64,000 nt of DNA from Inonotus obliquus (taxonomy: Eukaryota > Basidiomycota > Agaricomycetes > Hymenochaetales > Hymenochaetaceae). The notes beneath the pieces are model-generated. The model saw only the letters and a list, made by a program, of their open reading frames with translations. It was not told where the DNA came from and searched no databases. The stretch is taken from the NCBI GenBank assembly GCA_032164295.1, contig JAJHTX010000008.1, forward strand, positions 310,001 to 374,000, read 5' to 3'. Of the stretch, positions 13,998-25,631 are shown piece after piece. Each line of letters starts with the position of its first letter. The first letter of the stretch is position 1. The translations under genes were made by a program, and so were the position numbers.

Positions 13998-16900
13998 TTA
14001 GATGTAAATCGGCAGAGTCGGGTTCAACCCTTCCCAATCTCGGTTCTGTACGAGTTCTTTCTCGTCGATTAGGAAATCCTATTTGGGTGGTTGGATGAAA
14101 TTGAGTTAGTGAGTTTCGTGAGTTAGGTGATTTAGGTGAGTTAGGGTGAGTTAGGGTGAGTTAGGAAAGGTATGGAGAAGAGAAGAGAAGAGGCGGAGGT
14201 TGAATGTCGAATGTTGAAGGGAATGGAAGAAAATGAAAAGGAGAGTGCCGTCGCGGGAAGATAGGGTGTAGAACACAGGGTGTAGAAGGAGAGAAGAAAG
14301 AGATGAACGTACCAAAGGACAATCAACCAATGCTCCACGGACTTCCGAGAGCCTTTCTTTCATGCGTTCGAGCGTTATACCAGGTGCAACGTGTCCAGCT
14401 TTGACTTTCGGGACAAAGTTCTAAGGCAAGGCTAAATTTAGAAACGAAGCGAACCGAAAAGACGAAGGGGAAGGGAAATGAAGAATAAAGCACCTCATAA
14501 GCTTTATAATCCCTAACAAGGTTCGACGGCACTGTACGGAAAACCTCCGTAAATATCTCCCTGTTCTTTCTCGCTGTACCGTCGAATAGCTCGAGTGTTG
14601 AGTCCGCGAGTGGATCTGCCACAGCTTGATCTTCACCCGTTCCAAGTTCGTAGTTAGTCGGAATGGGTGCAGGACGCATATGGGAAGAAACATCTTCGCG
14701 CCGGCTATCGCACATTTGAGGAGGAATGAGGCCGAGGTGTTCTGTAAGTAAGTTTTGAGTTCAATTAATCGTTAGTTCATTCATGGCAAGTTGGTAAGAT
14801 GAGAGTTAGGTTTTTTTTTCGAACCTCTGTATAGGTACCGACGGAGTGTTGCTGCGAAACGAGCTGCCATGAACGGCTTCCCGTCCATCGTTGTCTCGAT
14901 TAGGTCGTTATCTTCGACGACAAGAGCTATCTCCGAGTCGCCATCACCCTAAAAGTAATGTGTCAGTCGGCGCACTCCTGTCCTGTTAAGCAGCTCTAGC
15001 GCACCTTCTGGCTTCGATCGTTGATGTTCGCGGAACCCATCTAAAAAAATCAAAATTAATCTCTGAGCGACTGCGTTGCTTCACGTTGCTCACGATGACG
15101 CGCCGGTCGTCTATGATCATCAGTTTCGAATGGATGTACAAGAGCTCCGTCACATAGCTGAAATGAGCCCATCATCAACGTTTGTTCCGTGGTTTTCGAT
15201 GACGATGTAAACGTACCAATCAAGTTCCTCTTCAGGCGTACCCAACCACTTCTCGTCATGCAGGCTCGTCTTATCCTCAAGCATATGCTGTGATACTGTA
15301 TCGGAAACTTCCTCGTCCCCTCTGATATCCGCCGCGCCGCGCTCAAACGTCTCGATAATCTCGCGCGCCTCTTCCTCGGTTTGCGGGAGTGGTACTTCCT
15401 CAATCTTGGACTCCGTCTTGTCACTCACGAGCATTCCTTCGCCTGTTGGTTCGGGTTTCTTTATTGCTACTTTGTCCGGGGTCTTCACGCCTGGGTCCGG
15501 TAATCCGATCCACTGTCGAGCAAGAGCGACTTGAGCGCGGTGGAACGAAATGCCGCTTCGTTCTTCCATTTGGCTTATGAACGTAGCTAAAAGGCGATCG
15601 CTAGATGGTTGTTATTAATGATGAGGTGCTTGGACAACGTACTGTATGGAGCGTTGAGCCTATCGTAGGCGCGCAAGTGATAGAACTTGATGTAGAGCTC
15701 CCTAAGATATACGGAACTCAGCTGGGACTGAAACATGTCACGAAGCAAGAACATACGGGTCAAATCCTTCCTTCCGAATCGCCTCATATATAGAGTTGCC
15801 ACCACGATTCATGGTGCGATACTGGCACGAATACTATTAACAGCCTCTCTGAACATCACTGCAGAAGACCTACCTGCCCAGCCATGATCGTCTTGATCGC
15901 AGTTTCACTCTTGACGTCCCCTGCGAAACCAGGCAACTCAGGTATGAGAACGACAACCTTGAACTTCTTGCCGTCGCGCGCGGCCATGAGAATACGGTCG
16001 ACAAGGGCTTTTGCAATGAGGTTCTTAACGGGACCCTTATCAACGGTTGTCGAAATGCTAAGGATGAATTAGAAGAGCGACACTAAACCGTTGTGGAGAG
16101 AAGACTGACAAGAACTGGTTTTCTGTTCGTACATCAGATCAGCAAGACCAGATTTCAGTGGAGAAGATCGCGTACCGATGTAGATATAGTGATTCGCTTC
16201 CATAATCATCTGGATATCTGAGCATCGATTCATGTGTAAGTCGCCTCTGCAGTCTAATCTTGGACGTAAGGAAAAGATCGTACAGGCATTCTGGATACTG
16301 TGTTCCGTAAGGACACCGTGGCTCCAATCGCTAACACTGCGCACGCATTGAACGCGGCTTGAACCGGAAGGATGGGGTGGGTATGCCTCGTGGTCTTCCT
16401 CCTCTTCTCCGTCGGGAATATGGAATCGCTGTCGGAAGCGTTTGCCCATGGTATGCCATGCCTCACGATGTGGATGGCCTGAATAAGACAAGATGACTTA
16501 GATTATCGCGAGAGTAGTTGCGATAGTAGAATGTACGTACGTCCGACCGGTTCGTTTGGAGCGGCCTCTACGTTGTGCGGGAGGGCGAGCCAGTCGAAAC
16601 GACTAGCAGCCCATCAGCATCCGAAGAAGAAAGGGAATGCGGAACAGAAACCTACGAGTCATTCTTGTACTGAAGAAATGGATTCCTATCAGTATTGGAC
16701 AAACTGCAATAACATAGTACACAAACCTTCCGTGTCTTGATCTCATTCCACCGCTCGACGAAATGCTGTACGACATCGAGGACAACGTCGCCTGTAAGCG
16801 TCATATGGACCTAATCATATGTCACACATACGAAGTTGAGCTCGCGTTACTATAATGTACATTACCCGACTCACGTCATGCCAGGGCATCCTCGCTGTTT

Positions 16901-18156
16901 CAAGAATGCTTACAGCATTCCCGACAAACTTATCAACTTGCTGGAAGTCCATAACACGAGCATTATTGTAATCCTGGCCCGGGAAGAGCGTCTTTGAGAA
17001 GTCCGTCGGATGAACGTCTGCAAGAGGATGGGTATGTGTATCCCATCGTCCATGACATAGGTCGAGACCTCCTATAGCAGCATGATGGTTGTCAACGACT
17101 ACGACCTGTTATGCAATAGTGATGGAATGTAATTCATCAGAATCGGCTTCCGCTTCTTGGACTTGGCGGATTGACAAACTTTCTCGTGATGAGACCAGAA
17201 CTGCACAACGTCTGGGATCAAATATGAGTACTGGATAGTATGGTTAGAATTCGACATTCACCTTTGGCTCCGATATGATCAGGATGACGCATGACCGCAA
17301 TGTTGTCATGAAGCGCTTCCAGGGTTTCCTGTACGAGTTCGCCGCTATGAGTTAGGTTCGTGCGAAGTATTCGATATGCATGTCTTACCTTCGTATGGTG
17401 CGAACTCATGTTCATCGTTTGAGTAACCTAAATCGGTTCTGGTGAATACGAGTTAAGCTCTTCTTCAAACTGCAATACCTCTTTGTAGACGACCACATAG
17501 ACCTTCACACCTTGGTCCGCTTTCCGCTTCAAGAGACGGTCCAGGCGCCATTCTGGGAAGTATGCCGGGGGTCGACGCAAGTATAGCTCAGGTGTGAGCC
17601 ACCAATCCTATAATATTGTCAGCGCTTTACAGGGCCACACCTTATAATATGTCATGCTCACCAGGATGAAAATGCATTCTTTCGCATTATCGATCATCTC
17701 GGATATGGCATACATGTAATCATGACCATCGACGTGCCTTGGTCATCAAATGAGGTTATCATTCTTCGCCCCTCAAATGTAGATGAAACAGTTATGCACT
17801 TACCACTTGACGAAGTTATTATTTCTCTCGCTCGCAAAGCTATTGAAGCGATGCGATGCGCATATCTCTGCGCGAATGGCATCCTGTTCCTTCTCGTGCT
17901 CCTCATCATGACGATCTACCCATCAGACAAGAAACGGTTCATTCTGAGCCCAGATCTCAATGTACGGGAAAGCTTTCAGTCTTACGGTTAGGATTTAATA
18001 GTCCTGAGGGTGATGGCACGCGACCAATAAGGTGGGATGAGCTAACCACATTCTGACTGATAGATAAAGATAGGTCCTCAACAGACCTTCAATTGTGTCC
18101 GAAGTGCGGACGAAGCCTTCCTGCGCCTTTTCTGCGACCTTCTTCAAGAACGACAT
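13998..18156 (-). CDS. phospholipase D (two HKD motifs), short fungal PLD1/SPO14-related form
   Basis: Hydrolyses phosphatidylcholine-type lipids to phosphatidic acid. I read 24 exons, all in phase, giving 839 residues: 18156-18087, 17915-17804, 17737-17662, 17607-17479, 17427-17389, 17328-17262, 17211-17180, 17105-16875, 16810-16727, 16669-16656, 16602-16541, 16478-16284, 16217-16176, 16122-16110, 16057-15874, 15821-15742, 15701-15643, 15586-15217, 15157-15094, 15040-15005, 14948-14825, 14741-14494, 14420-14313, 14078-13998. Motif 1 (HHEKVVVVD, residues 172-180) is split by an intron and runs into [12 protein letters not shown]. Motif 2 is HSKLMIIDD (629-637) followed by [10 protein letters not shown]. 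The protein ends NPTLPIYI. No PX or PH domain precedes the catalytic core, unlike yeast Spo14. Exons of 14 and 13 nt are microexons. The start [14 protein letters not shown] is the usual short-PLD N-terminus. Confidence 0.95.
14079..14312 (-). other. last intron of phospholipase D with GTGAGTTAGG-like tandem repeats
   Basis: This 234-nt intron is longer than the other introns of the gene. On the plus strand at about 14101-14166 it holds imperfect copies of a 10-bp GTGAGTTAGG/GTGAATTAGG-like unit. Donor GTACGT and acceptor AATAG flank it. Confidence 0.8.
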
Positions 18157-18179
18157 GGTTATTCGTCGTGGGCGCACAA

Positions 18180-20870
18180 GATGGTGGTGGTTGAAAGCAA
18201 CACGCGTGAGACTAGGTTGTAATTTATGTTACCAGCTGATTTTATGGCCGCCATCGGCATCCAAGATCGGCACCTCGTTATCTCCTATTGCCCAGCCACC
18301 GAATATCGGAGAAAAAAGTGCTGCTGTTTATGATCCAATGTGCAATGTCTATACAAGAGCCACGATTCAGAGACATCACGATGCGCACTGGTGCTCAGGA
18401 TTAGGGAAAAGCTGATGGCAAGCCGAGAAAGGATATCGTGGAATGAATTACGTAATCAAACGTAATCATCACTTATCTCTAACCAACCAACTAATACACT
18501 CGGAGAAAACTTGTATGTACAGAGTCAACACGCAACAGATGCTCTAATCATTGCAGCATCTACCAGATGGCTCAACCAGTGCTCACCTGCCTTGTAGAGC
18601 AAGCAACCCATCCCGTGGGTCATGGCATCTGACTTCTAGGCTTTTGAACCCACAGCAAAACGAGTCGCCATGTTGACACTGCTTGACACCTCCCTCTCGA
18701 CTTGCGGCGGCACTGTTTTCTTAAGTGTATTAACAATCCGGAGATGCGGATGACGGAAAGCAGGACAGGATAAGATATAAGCAGAATACACTCTGGATGA
18801 ATCGCGGTAAGTACTGCATCCAGTTTTTCAGATCAGAGACAAGATTTCTCAAATCATATCTCTATGATGATGATTCGGTCCCTCGATTTCCTTCTGCATT
18901 CATCAGGAACAACCCCGGAGCTTGTCCGAGAGACGTGGTACGATCAATCATGATGAGGAGCTGCGTCCTTTGCGCCTTTGTCTGGTTAGATTCGTGTCCC
19001 TTATTTTCTCGAATTCATTGGCAGGCTCATTCGCCACTCCTCTCTCTTGAGGTTGAGTTCAAAGGGCTTCTGCGACACTTAACCTGTCGCCATTTCCCTC
19101 TTCACTTCCAACAGTCGACATCAGCTCTAGTCATGACTTGTGTGGGTCTGCTCCTCTTTCTTCGCCGTTGTTGGACTTCTCGGCTAATGATGATAGGATT
19201 ATAGTACAATACATCATTCACAAAATACTGCACAGAATATTGAGTGGAGAATGGGCGACAGTGACAGCCCTATGTTTTGACAGGTTAGAACTACACCACA
19301 AGAGATGGATGGCGGACTGGAAACAGAACCGGGACTGCACGAATACGGAATGGGGATGCATTTAGGACATCGGCAATAGGAAGATAAGATGGAGCTGAAT
19401 GCGAAGGAATCAGAGATAGGAGTAGGCGACTCAGAGGCACCGACGAATGCGAGATGCATCATAGCCGTTTGCACCCGGCAGCTATTTCGCTCAGCTGCTC
19501 CAGTTTCCACGCTTCACGTAGTGTTAGACGTGAATCGGAAACTGGAAGCGAACCCCCCGTACAAGTTTCTTGGTCTGGACTGGGGTGCATCTCTACCCAA
19601 TGCGCTGCATAAATGAGACAGTCTATACATGATGCGTCCGGTGCCAGTCCTCCTTCATAAGCGTATGGTAGCTGCTCACGAAGGCGCCGTCTCGTTTCCT
19701 CCTGAGTACTCAAATACTCGTTTTCCGAAATATCTTCATCATCCAAGTACAGTTCATCCCGTTTGCGCTTCATCCCTCGTTGGGTCTTCGCACGTTGAGG
19801 GTCATCGGGATTCCAACCCATATCGGTCTTTTTCTCAGCACTTGTGCACTTTTCTTCAGCACTTGTGCACTTTTCCTGAGACAGTGCGACTGCCTTTGAT
19901 GTTGGACGCTTCTCTCGAGCTGACCGTCGCAAAGCTCGTTGGGACTCTCGAGGCGTCACTGCGTTACCTTCCACTTCTTTCGTCATCTCGTTCGCATCTT
20001 GCGGCGACACTCTCAGTGTATCCGCTTTAGTTTTATCCGTTTCGCTGCTACGCAGAGGGGTGGACCTTTGCCTAGGAGTTTCCTTGCGTTTTCTGTGGGT
20101 CCACCCGTTCCCGCGCCTTCTGTGCGACCGAACTTCTGTGCCTGCAGAGTCGAGAAGCCCTATAAGCACTCCATTGCCAGTCGCGATGTGGGAAAGGATG
20201 TGATTTCTTTAGCTCTCACCTTCATTCTGTGTTTCTTCATCTCTTCCTGAACCTAGAGCCCTTGTGGCTCGTCTATCAGGTGACTTCGTTTCGCCTGTGA
20301 GAGAGGCTTCATAACCATTACCGGTGCATTAAACTGACACACTCACTGTTTGGTCCTATGCCATCATGACAGTGGGTACTCCCCGCTGGAATAGCCTCAT
20401 CTGAGCGATCTACGGGGGAGTTGTTATCTTTGTGAAGGTTCGCTTTATGGGCACCGTCGGTTTCTACGCCAATGTTTTGAGCAGAGGTGTAAACACTGGC
20501 GGAGCCCTGAGGCTCTTTCTCAAAGACGGCGATGTCTCCCGATGTTTCACAACCACTCGGTATGACCAAGTCGGTCTTGTTTCCTCCAGAGTTGGAGTTC
20601 ACCCTGGCAAGTGCTCGACGCGTCTTTATCATAATCGATGAAGAGCGAGCTGTGGGTTGATATTGCGATGGAAGATAGCGGAGGGGGGTCGGACTGCTTC
20701 AGTTGGAACGACTGTGGGTAGTTGTGGTTGGGATGAACGATGTGGACGAACAGTTGGGCCTTTTGAAGTGTGCTTTTACCGGCCACAAGATGCGTTTCAA
20801 GCTCCGCTTCAGCTTTGGCACAATGTTCCCACACTGTGTCTGAATTTTATTTTTCGGATTTAGAATTATT
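18180..20870. repeat. segmental duplication, copy 1 (2.7 kb)
   Basis: From GGTGGTGGTTGAAAG to TTCGGATTTAGAATTATT this matches 33465-36123 in the same orientation, with scattered substitutions and small indels. The left edge lies only about 24 bp upstream of the phospholipase D start codon. I see no terminal inverted repeats, LTRs or clear target-site duplication, so it is not a recognised transposon. The right half holds a three-exon minus-strand gene; the left 1.3 kb shows no reading frame kept in both copies. Confidence 0.85.
19459..20632 (-). CDS. lineage-specific protein of unknown function, copy 1
   Basis: Not recognised. Exons 20632-20347, 20294-20220 and 20141-19459 join in phase (347 residues), and the same model works in the duplicate at 34716-35871, which supports it. 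It starts MIKTRRALARVNSNSGG. The middle is strongly charged (RSHRRRGNGWTHRKRKETPR, then KRKRDELYLDDEDISE), with likely nuclear-localisation patches. The C-terminal part is more ordered: DASCIDCLIYAAHWVEMHP, then LTLREAWKLEQLSEIAAGCKRL. The two cysteines of CIDC do not make a known zinc motif on their own. This copy has an in-frame tandem doubling around EKCTSAE that the other copy lacks. A DNA-associated role is only a guess. Confidence 0.65.
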
Positions 20871-20904
20871 CGACAATCTTGGGTGTGGTAAGCCAGACCG
20901 AAGA

Positions 20905-21290
20905 TTCAGGTCTGCGTCGAAGATGACGGAAGAAGCCGAAGCTTCTTTCGTTCCTACCACACGACAACAAAACGAATTACGTGCCCCGAACTCACTCCAA
21001 CTTGCTTATTTCGCCCATCCGCAGACGACCTTGAAATATACTTGGAACTGGTGATCGCGTTAGTCAGATCCCGTTACAAGGCACTCGGTGTATTTCAGAA
21101 TGCGCTGTCCTGCGGCCTCTTGGCCGATGATCAAGACAGCGAACGTCTTGATGAGGACTCTGTCTTAAAAATGAGGCATTATTGTTTGAAAGTGACGACG
21201 AGAAGGCATATCAGTTTGACCCATGGCTAGCAACATGATTTCACAATTGTTTTCACGAAAAGTCTTTTTAGCTTCCGAGTATGACTGTTT
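20905..21290 (+). pseudogene. F-box/LRR-like C-terminal fragment 1
   Basis: Broken frames match the 3' part of the fragment at 23550-24260. LFESDDEKAY here pairs with VFESGEEEAY there, and the following stretch ending in CHEKSFLASEYD-like sequence pairs with FFAKSTFGFRAWD. Stops and frame changes interrupt it and no start region is visible. I take it as a relic of the F-box/leucine-rich repeat proteins common in agaricomycetes; that name rests on the better-preserved copy and is tentative. Confidence 0.4.
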
Positions 21291-21590
21291 GTACTGAATT
21301 GAGTACATTTGAATATCACCCCCACGATGTCTTGATTTTATACTCTCGAAGCGTTAAAAAGTTCAACTATAATTATCCCATGCACATATGAAATAAAACA
21401 TCAACCCCGGCGAGATGTATGTAAGATTCAAAATATCGACTCCGACGCTGGTCAAAATTCCGCCCCTGGCTTATTTCAATATTTGCGAAGATCATGCGAC
21501 ACGTGGTGCTCCATCACGTGACCCAAATGCCACTGTATATTCTGAATTATTATTCTTCTGTTCTGAGACACTTTTACCTCTTCCATCAGT

Positions 21591-23415
21591 ATGCACCCTG
21601 TATCAGCTTATAAACGAGCAACTCGAATCACTCCTGATGCCGATGGTGCGTCCTTCGGGGGGTCTCTAGCCTTTCTGTATCAGATTGCGTGGGGGAAAAA
21701 GCACATGTCTATCCTTTTCCACGATCATGCTGTTAAACGCGATGTGGAATCGATCCCTCAGAAAGTCGTCGAAGTCCTTCATTGGCATCAAGACAGCGTT
21801 GGAGGATTGCTGTCGAGATACGATATTGAATCTATCCTCGTCAGGAAGGACTACTTGAGCTTGCTTCGGGACCTTCTCATGGTCCATGGAGATAAGAACG
21901 CTATGGACATCGACACCTATTCTCGGGTGACCGACATTCGCATTGAAGATCTATCCAAACCACTTGAGGGCGGCGCAATTGTGATTGGAAGTCCTGGGAT
22001 TGGTAAGTAAGGATTCCCGTTTTTCTGGGATTCACCTTACTTAATGTGCCTCTAGGGAAAAGCACATTCCTGATCTTTGTTCTCGCTCTCCGGACTCTCG
22101 CTGGACTTCCCACTCTCTTCCAGATCGACAATGGAGGTTTTTACATCATTTGCGAAGAGGGAGTGTTCAGCATTCGTACACCCGTTACCTCTGGTGATCT
22201 ACTGGAGCGGTACATTCCCAGATATATTTGGATGCTGTTTGATTGTGGCCGGAGCGTAGTGACTGTGCCTGAAGAATTCACATTTATCAATCGTTCTGTT
22301 AAGGGCTTCATCCTGCAGGCAGCGTCCCCACGTGTGGAAAGCCTAGGATGGAGGAAAAAGGCCGGCAGTAGAATAACGCAGTTATGGATGGCGCCTTGGA
22401 CCCTGGAAGAGCTTATTGAGGGGTAAGTTCACTCTACTTTGTCCTGAACTAGATCAATGAACTTATGTTTCTCAGCCGGGACCTTCAGACGTGGCATCTT
22501 GGAAGGGAGAGGCCTTCGGAGTTACAGTTGAGCAGATTTAGCATGCTTTTCGGCAGATCTGCTCGTGCTGCGTACGCACATGCAACGCAGCCCAGTGATT
22601 ATAAGAGCCTGGTGTCTGGCGAGATTTGGACGCTAACTATGGAGAAGATTCGCGACCTGATCACGCATCCTGAAGGCTTGGAAAGGGATACCGCGTTTTC
22701 CCACCTAGTCGTCATGGTCACGCCTGACCCCGCAGATAGGAAGAATTTCACGTTGGGAATAGCCTCCAATCATCTGACCGATATGGTGTTGGAGCGTCTT
22801 AGAATGGCCGATCAACAGGCTGCTCTCCACTTGTATTCGCTATTTTTGTCATGCCCTCGCACAAGGAGTGATGCCGGGTATCTATTGGAACGAGCGGCCA
22901 TAGAGGAGTTCTTAGCTGGAGGCCAATGGACCATGACGGAGATGGAAAAGCGAGTTTCAGGCTCGGTAAACACCCATTGGCATTCCCGCCGCACAGGCTC
23001 TTCTGTCTGTTATCTTCGTCTGGGACATCAAGGACGCAGCATCTCCGTAGAGGAGTCCTTTGTTACGCCGTCGGACGGATTCGGTCCTTTGCCTTGCTTC
23101 ACCTATGCCGAAATTGAGGACACTATCTTGACAGATGGAGTTTACGTGCCGGAATCTTTGTCTCAACCCACGTTGCATGCTTTTATTTACGATAGTGAGC
23201 AGAAGCGAGCAACTATGTTCCAAATGACGGTTTCAAAGGAACACAAGATACCTGAGATCGGTTTGAATCGACTTTGCGATCTCGGAATAGAGATCATTGA
23301 CCTCGTCGTAGTGACTTGTCCCATGGAAGAGGGTGATATGCTGGATGTCTTCGTCCCCAAGACTCATGAGGAACTCCTTCGCAAAGTATATCATCTTGTA
23401 TTTGCTGACCGGTAG
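21591..23415 (+). CDS. CRN-B: Crinkler/RHS-like P-loop NTPase without header domain
   Basis: Exons 21591-22002, 22056-22422 and 22476-23415 join in phase to 572 residues. The first intron splits the Walker A motif SPGIGKST, as the matching intron does in CRN-C. The middle has the family's SLGWRKKAG...LWMAPWTLEELIEG segment before the second intron, typical of CRN/RHS NTPases. Near the C-terminus, ATMFQMTVSKEHKI resembles the Q-x-T...H strand of the restriction-endonuclease-like domain of Crinklers. No ubiquitin-like CRN header is encoded upstream in any frame I can splice, so this is a header-less form or a truncated gene. The frame is open throughout and may be functional. The substrate is unknown. 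Confidence 0.75.
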
Positions 23416-23549
23416 TTCATGTGAAGGATAGTTTTTTTTGGTCTACGAGCCGGTAAGATAAAGTGAATCCCTGTAGCTCGTCATGTATAACAGTACTAGT
23501 GAATACAGTTGAAGTCAAAACCTGTCAATCGCAGCTCTCAGCTGTTTTT

Positions 23550-24260
23550 CGGAATCGATTCAATCTTTCTCCTGAAACTCGTTCGCGTGACGAACGCCTT
23601 CTCTCAAACTTTCAAATTCAAGCAGCTTTCGCAACTTGGACATTGAAAACTTCCCTCGTCGGGATTTGTTTCGTAGAGGATACCGGGTCCGAGCTCAAGG
23701 GAGATATTTTGAGTTTACTGCCTCCGTTGACCATATTAGAACTACAACTTGAAGACTCCGATGTGAGCGAAGAGCAATTAATTGCAATTCTATTCTCCGA
23801 CTCCCGCCGACGCTCGAAGACCTACGCATCGATGGCATCACCTTGACCCGAATGTTCTTCAGTGAGCTTACGTATCCAAACACAATCGTGTCAAAGGCAG
23901 AGACACAACAACAGAGAGAGTTACGTGAGTTACGTATCCCCCACTCCGAAGGCTCGAACTCGATGGTTTTGGAGAGTAGGAAAACCCCTAATTTATACTT
24001 GGTGTTAATCAAGTTTCGTTACGAGGGACGCGGCGTAGCTCAGAAGGCACTGCCCAAGTTCCACTTTCTAGCCAATAGTCGAGATAGTTTAAGTCTCATT
24101 GAAAATCTGGAAGAATTCAGAAGTTTTGTAGAATTAGTATTTGAGAGTGGCGAGGAGGAGGCATACTGTACGAATGCTAGTAATATAATGCCGCAATTGT
24201 TTTTCGCGAAGAGCACTTTTGGCTTCCGAGCATGGGACTCACTGGGTGTCATTCCGCTGA
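23550..24260 (+). pseudogene. F-box/LRR-like gene fragment 2
   Basis: Two overlapping frames cover it. The first has LLPPLTILELQLEDSDVSEEQ; after a frame change near 23810 it continues LRIDGITLTRMFFSELTYPN and later FVELVFESGEEEAY. Repeated L-x-x-L-x-L strands ending in a loop are typical of the LRR part of agaricomycete F-box proteins, but the F-box itself is not visible. It shares its 3' end with the fragment at 20905-21290; CRN-B lies between the two in the same direction. Confidence 0.45.
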
Positions 24261-24319
24261 TCTGTATTTATTTTGTCTTTCTTCAATGCAAACAGGATAT
24301 CATACATAAATCAGCATAG

Positions 24320-25309
24320 AACTTGAGTGTCATCTCCCTGTATTAGTGAAGGTATGATAATGCTTCGTATACACACGAGGGACAACGTTGCATTTGTCCC
24401 TTTGGTACCGGAAGTCCCGGCCTAAACAGTGCTGAAACCACCACCAAGCTAATGAGTGATGTTCCTGATATACTTCCTTATTCCATTGATCAATCGTTAG
24501 CCTATGAAAGAAACAAACGAGAATGGCCAAGCACCAGCGGACAGTTCTTTTGATCTTGCGTTGGTTATCAGCAAGATTTCCCGCCATGGTAGGGTACGAT
24601 GAAGAATAAAAAAATATCAATCAAGAGCGAAGAAGCGCAATGCGCCCTATTCAAGCTTAGCGGTGGGAACGAGCCTGCATTCCGAGTGATCGAAGAATGA
24701 GTTACCTACCTTATACGTTGCGATCGTTGGCGGAGTAGGGCTCCGCAAGCATATCTTGTATGATAGGCACGGATATTGTCTGTCGTATCCCCTCGGATAT
24801 ACGCCTGCATATTTCATAGTCGGTATCAGATCTGGATACGATCCCACAAAGGAATCGTCCGGTCTACGGTGAGATTCTGACTCATCACTAGATCAGTAAC
24901 GGTCTGATATAGTGTAGGAAACATGAGATGTTGGAGTTGCTTTATCGCGGCGTGGGCTCCCTTGAGTCGCTTGCGGATGAAGACTATTTGCATCGAATGT
25001 CGATTGGTAGGTCTTGTATGGAGGATAAAGTGATGGCATCCACTACCCCTTGTACTCATCACAGTACGTTGATCGCAGCAAACCGTGAATGTTATGATCC
25101 TCTAGAACTAGGCAAGAGCTTCGCAACTCTGACTGGTCCTGGTGCATCTAAGATATCTACTAGTACCGACATCATGCTCATTTCTTGGAGACAGTATGTG
25201 ACAATTTGGCGATTGGTGGCGGCCATCCCGATTGTGGCATCGAAAAAGTAGCGATTGCTGGGCTGAAGTTCCGATGAGATACAATTGCACCTGGATGACA
25301 GCGAGGTTT
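24320..25309. other. no gene recognised; left flank of retrotransposon
   Basis: Only short open frames on both strands, with no shared motif and no convincing splice sites. The last bases, ATGCG at 25310-25314, are duplicated at 30299-30303 by the copia insertion. Confidence 0.5.
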
Positions 25310-25314
25310 ATGCG

Positions 25315-25576
25315 TCTTAAGATAATGACTACCTAGTACGGAACAATAGAACGAGAACAATAGGACGAGAACAATAACGACGAAAGACAATAAGAACGAA
25401 TCACATGTGATCACAATAGAACGTGTATTATTAGATTCAAACGGAGCTTAAATTATCTTGTACTTTAGTATATAAGAACGGCCTCTGGCAGGCAAAGAAT
25501 ATAACGATTTTGTGAACGTTCTACGCCTCCTGTCTGAGTTCATCTCATTCTCTCTGAGGATTCACTGTGTCTAAAA
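25315..25576 (+). repeat. 5' LTR
   Basis: 262 bp, direct repeat of 30037-30298. A TATATAAG box at 25469-25476 is a plausible promoter for the genomic RNA. It is preceded by GAACAATA-type short repeats. Confidence 0.95.
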
Positions 25577-25591
25577 GGTTATGAGCCTTGC
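25577..25591 (+). promoter_or_regulatory. primer-binding site, complementary to initiator tRNA-Met anticodon arm
   Basis: GGTTATGAGCCTTGC directly abuts the 5' LTR. Its reverse complement GCAAGGCTCATAACC matches the anticodon stem-loop of eukaryotic initiator tRNA-Met (around GGCTCATAACC) with one difference from the yeast sequence as I recall it. This fits half-tRNA priming as in Drosophila copia, not priming by a tRNA 3' CCA end. Confidence 0.8.
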
Positions 25592-25631
25592 TTGACACTG
25601 CACGCACCCTCGATCTACGCTCAACATCTTT

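Noticed and set aside
14101..14166. TTAGGG-containing repeats, suggestive of telomere sequence
   Set aside because: The unit is GTGAGTTAGG-like, not a TTAGGG array, and it lies inside the last PLD intron.
18797..19204. Plus-strand frame MNRGKYC... in duplicated segment copy 1 and its counterpart at 34078
   Set aside because: The two copies drift into different frames after about 20 codons, so no shared protein is maintained.
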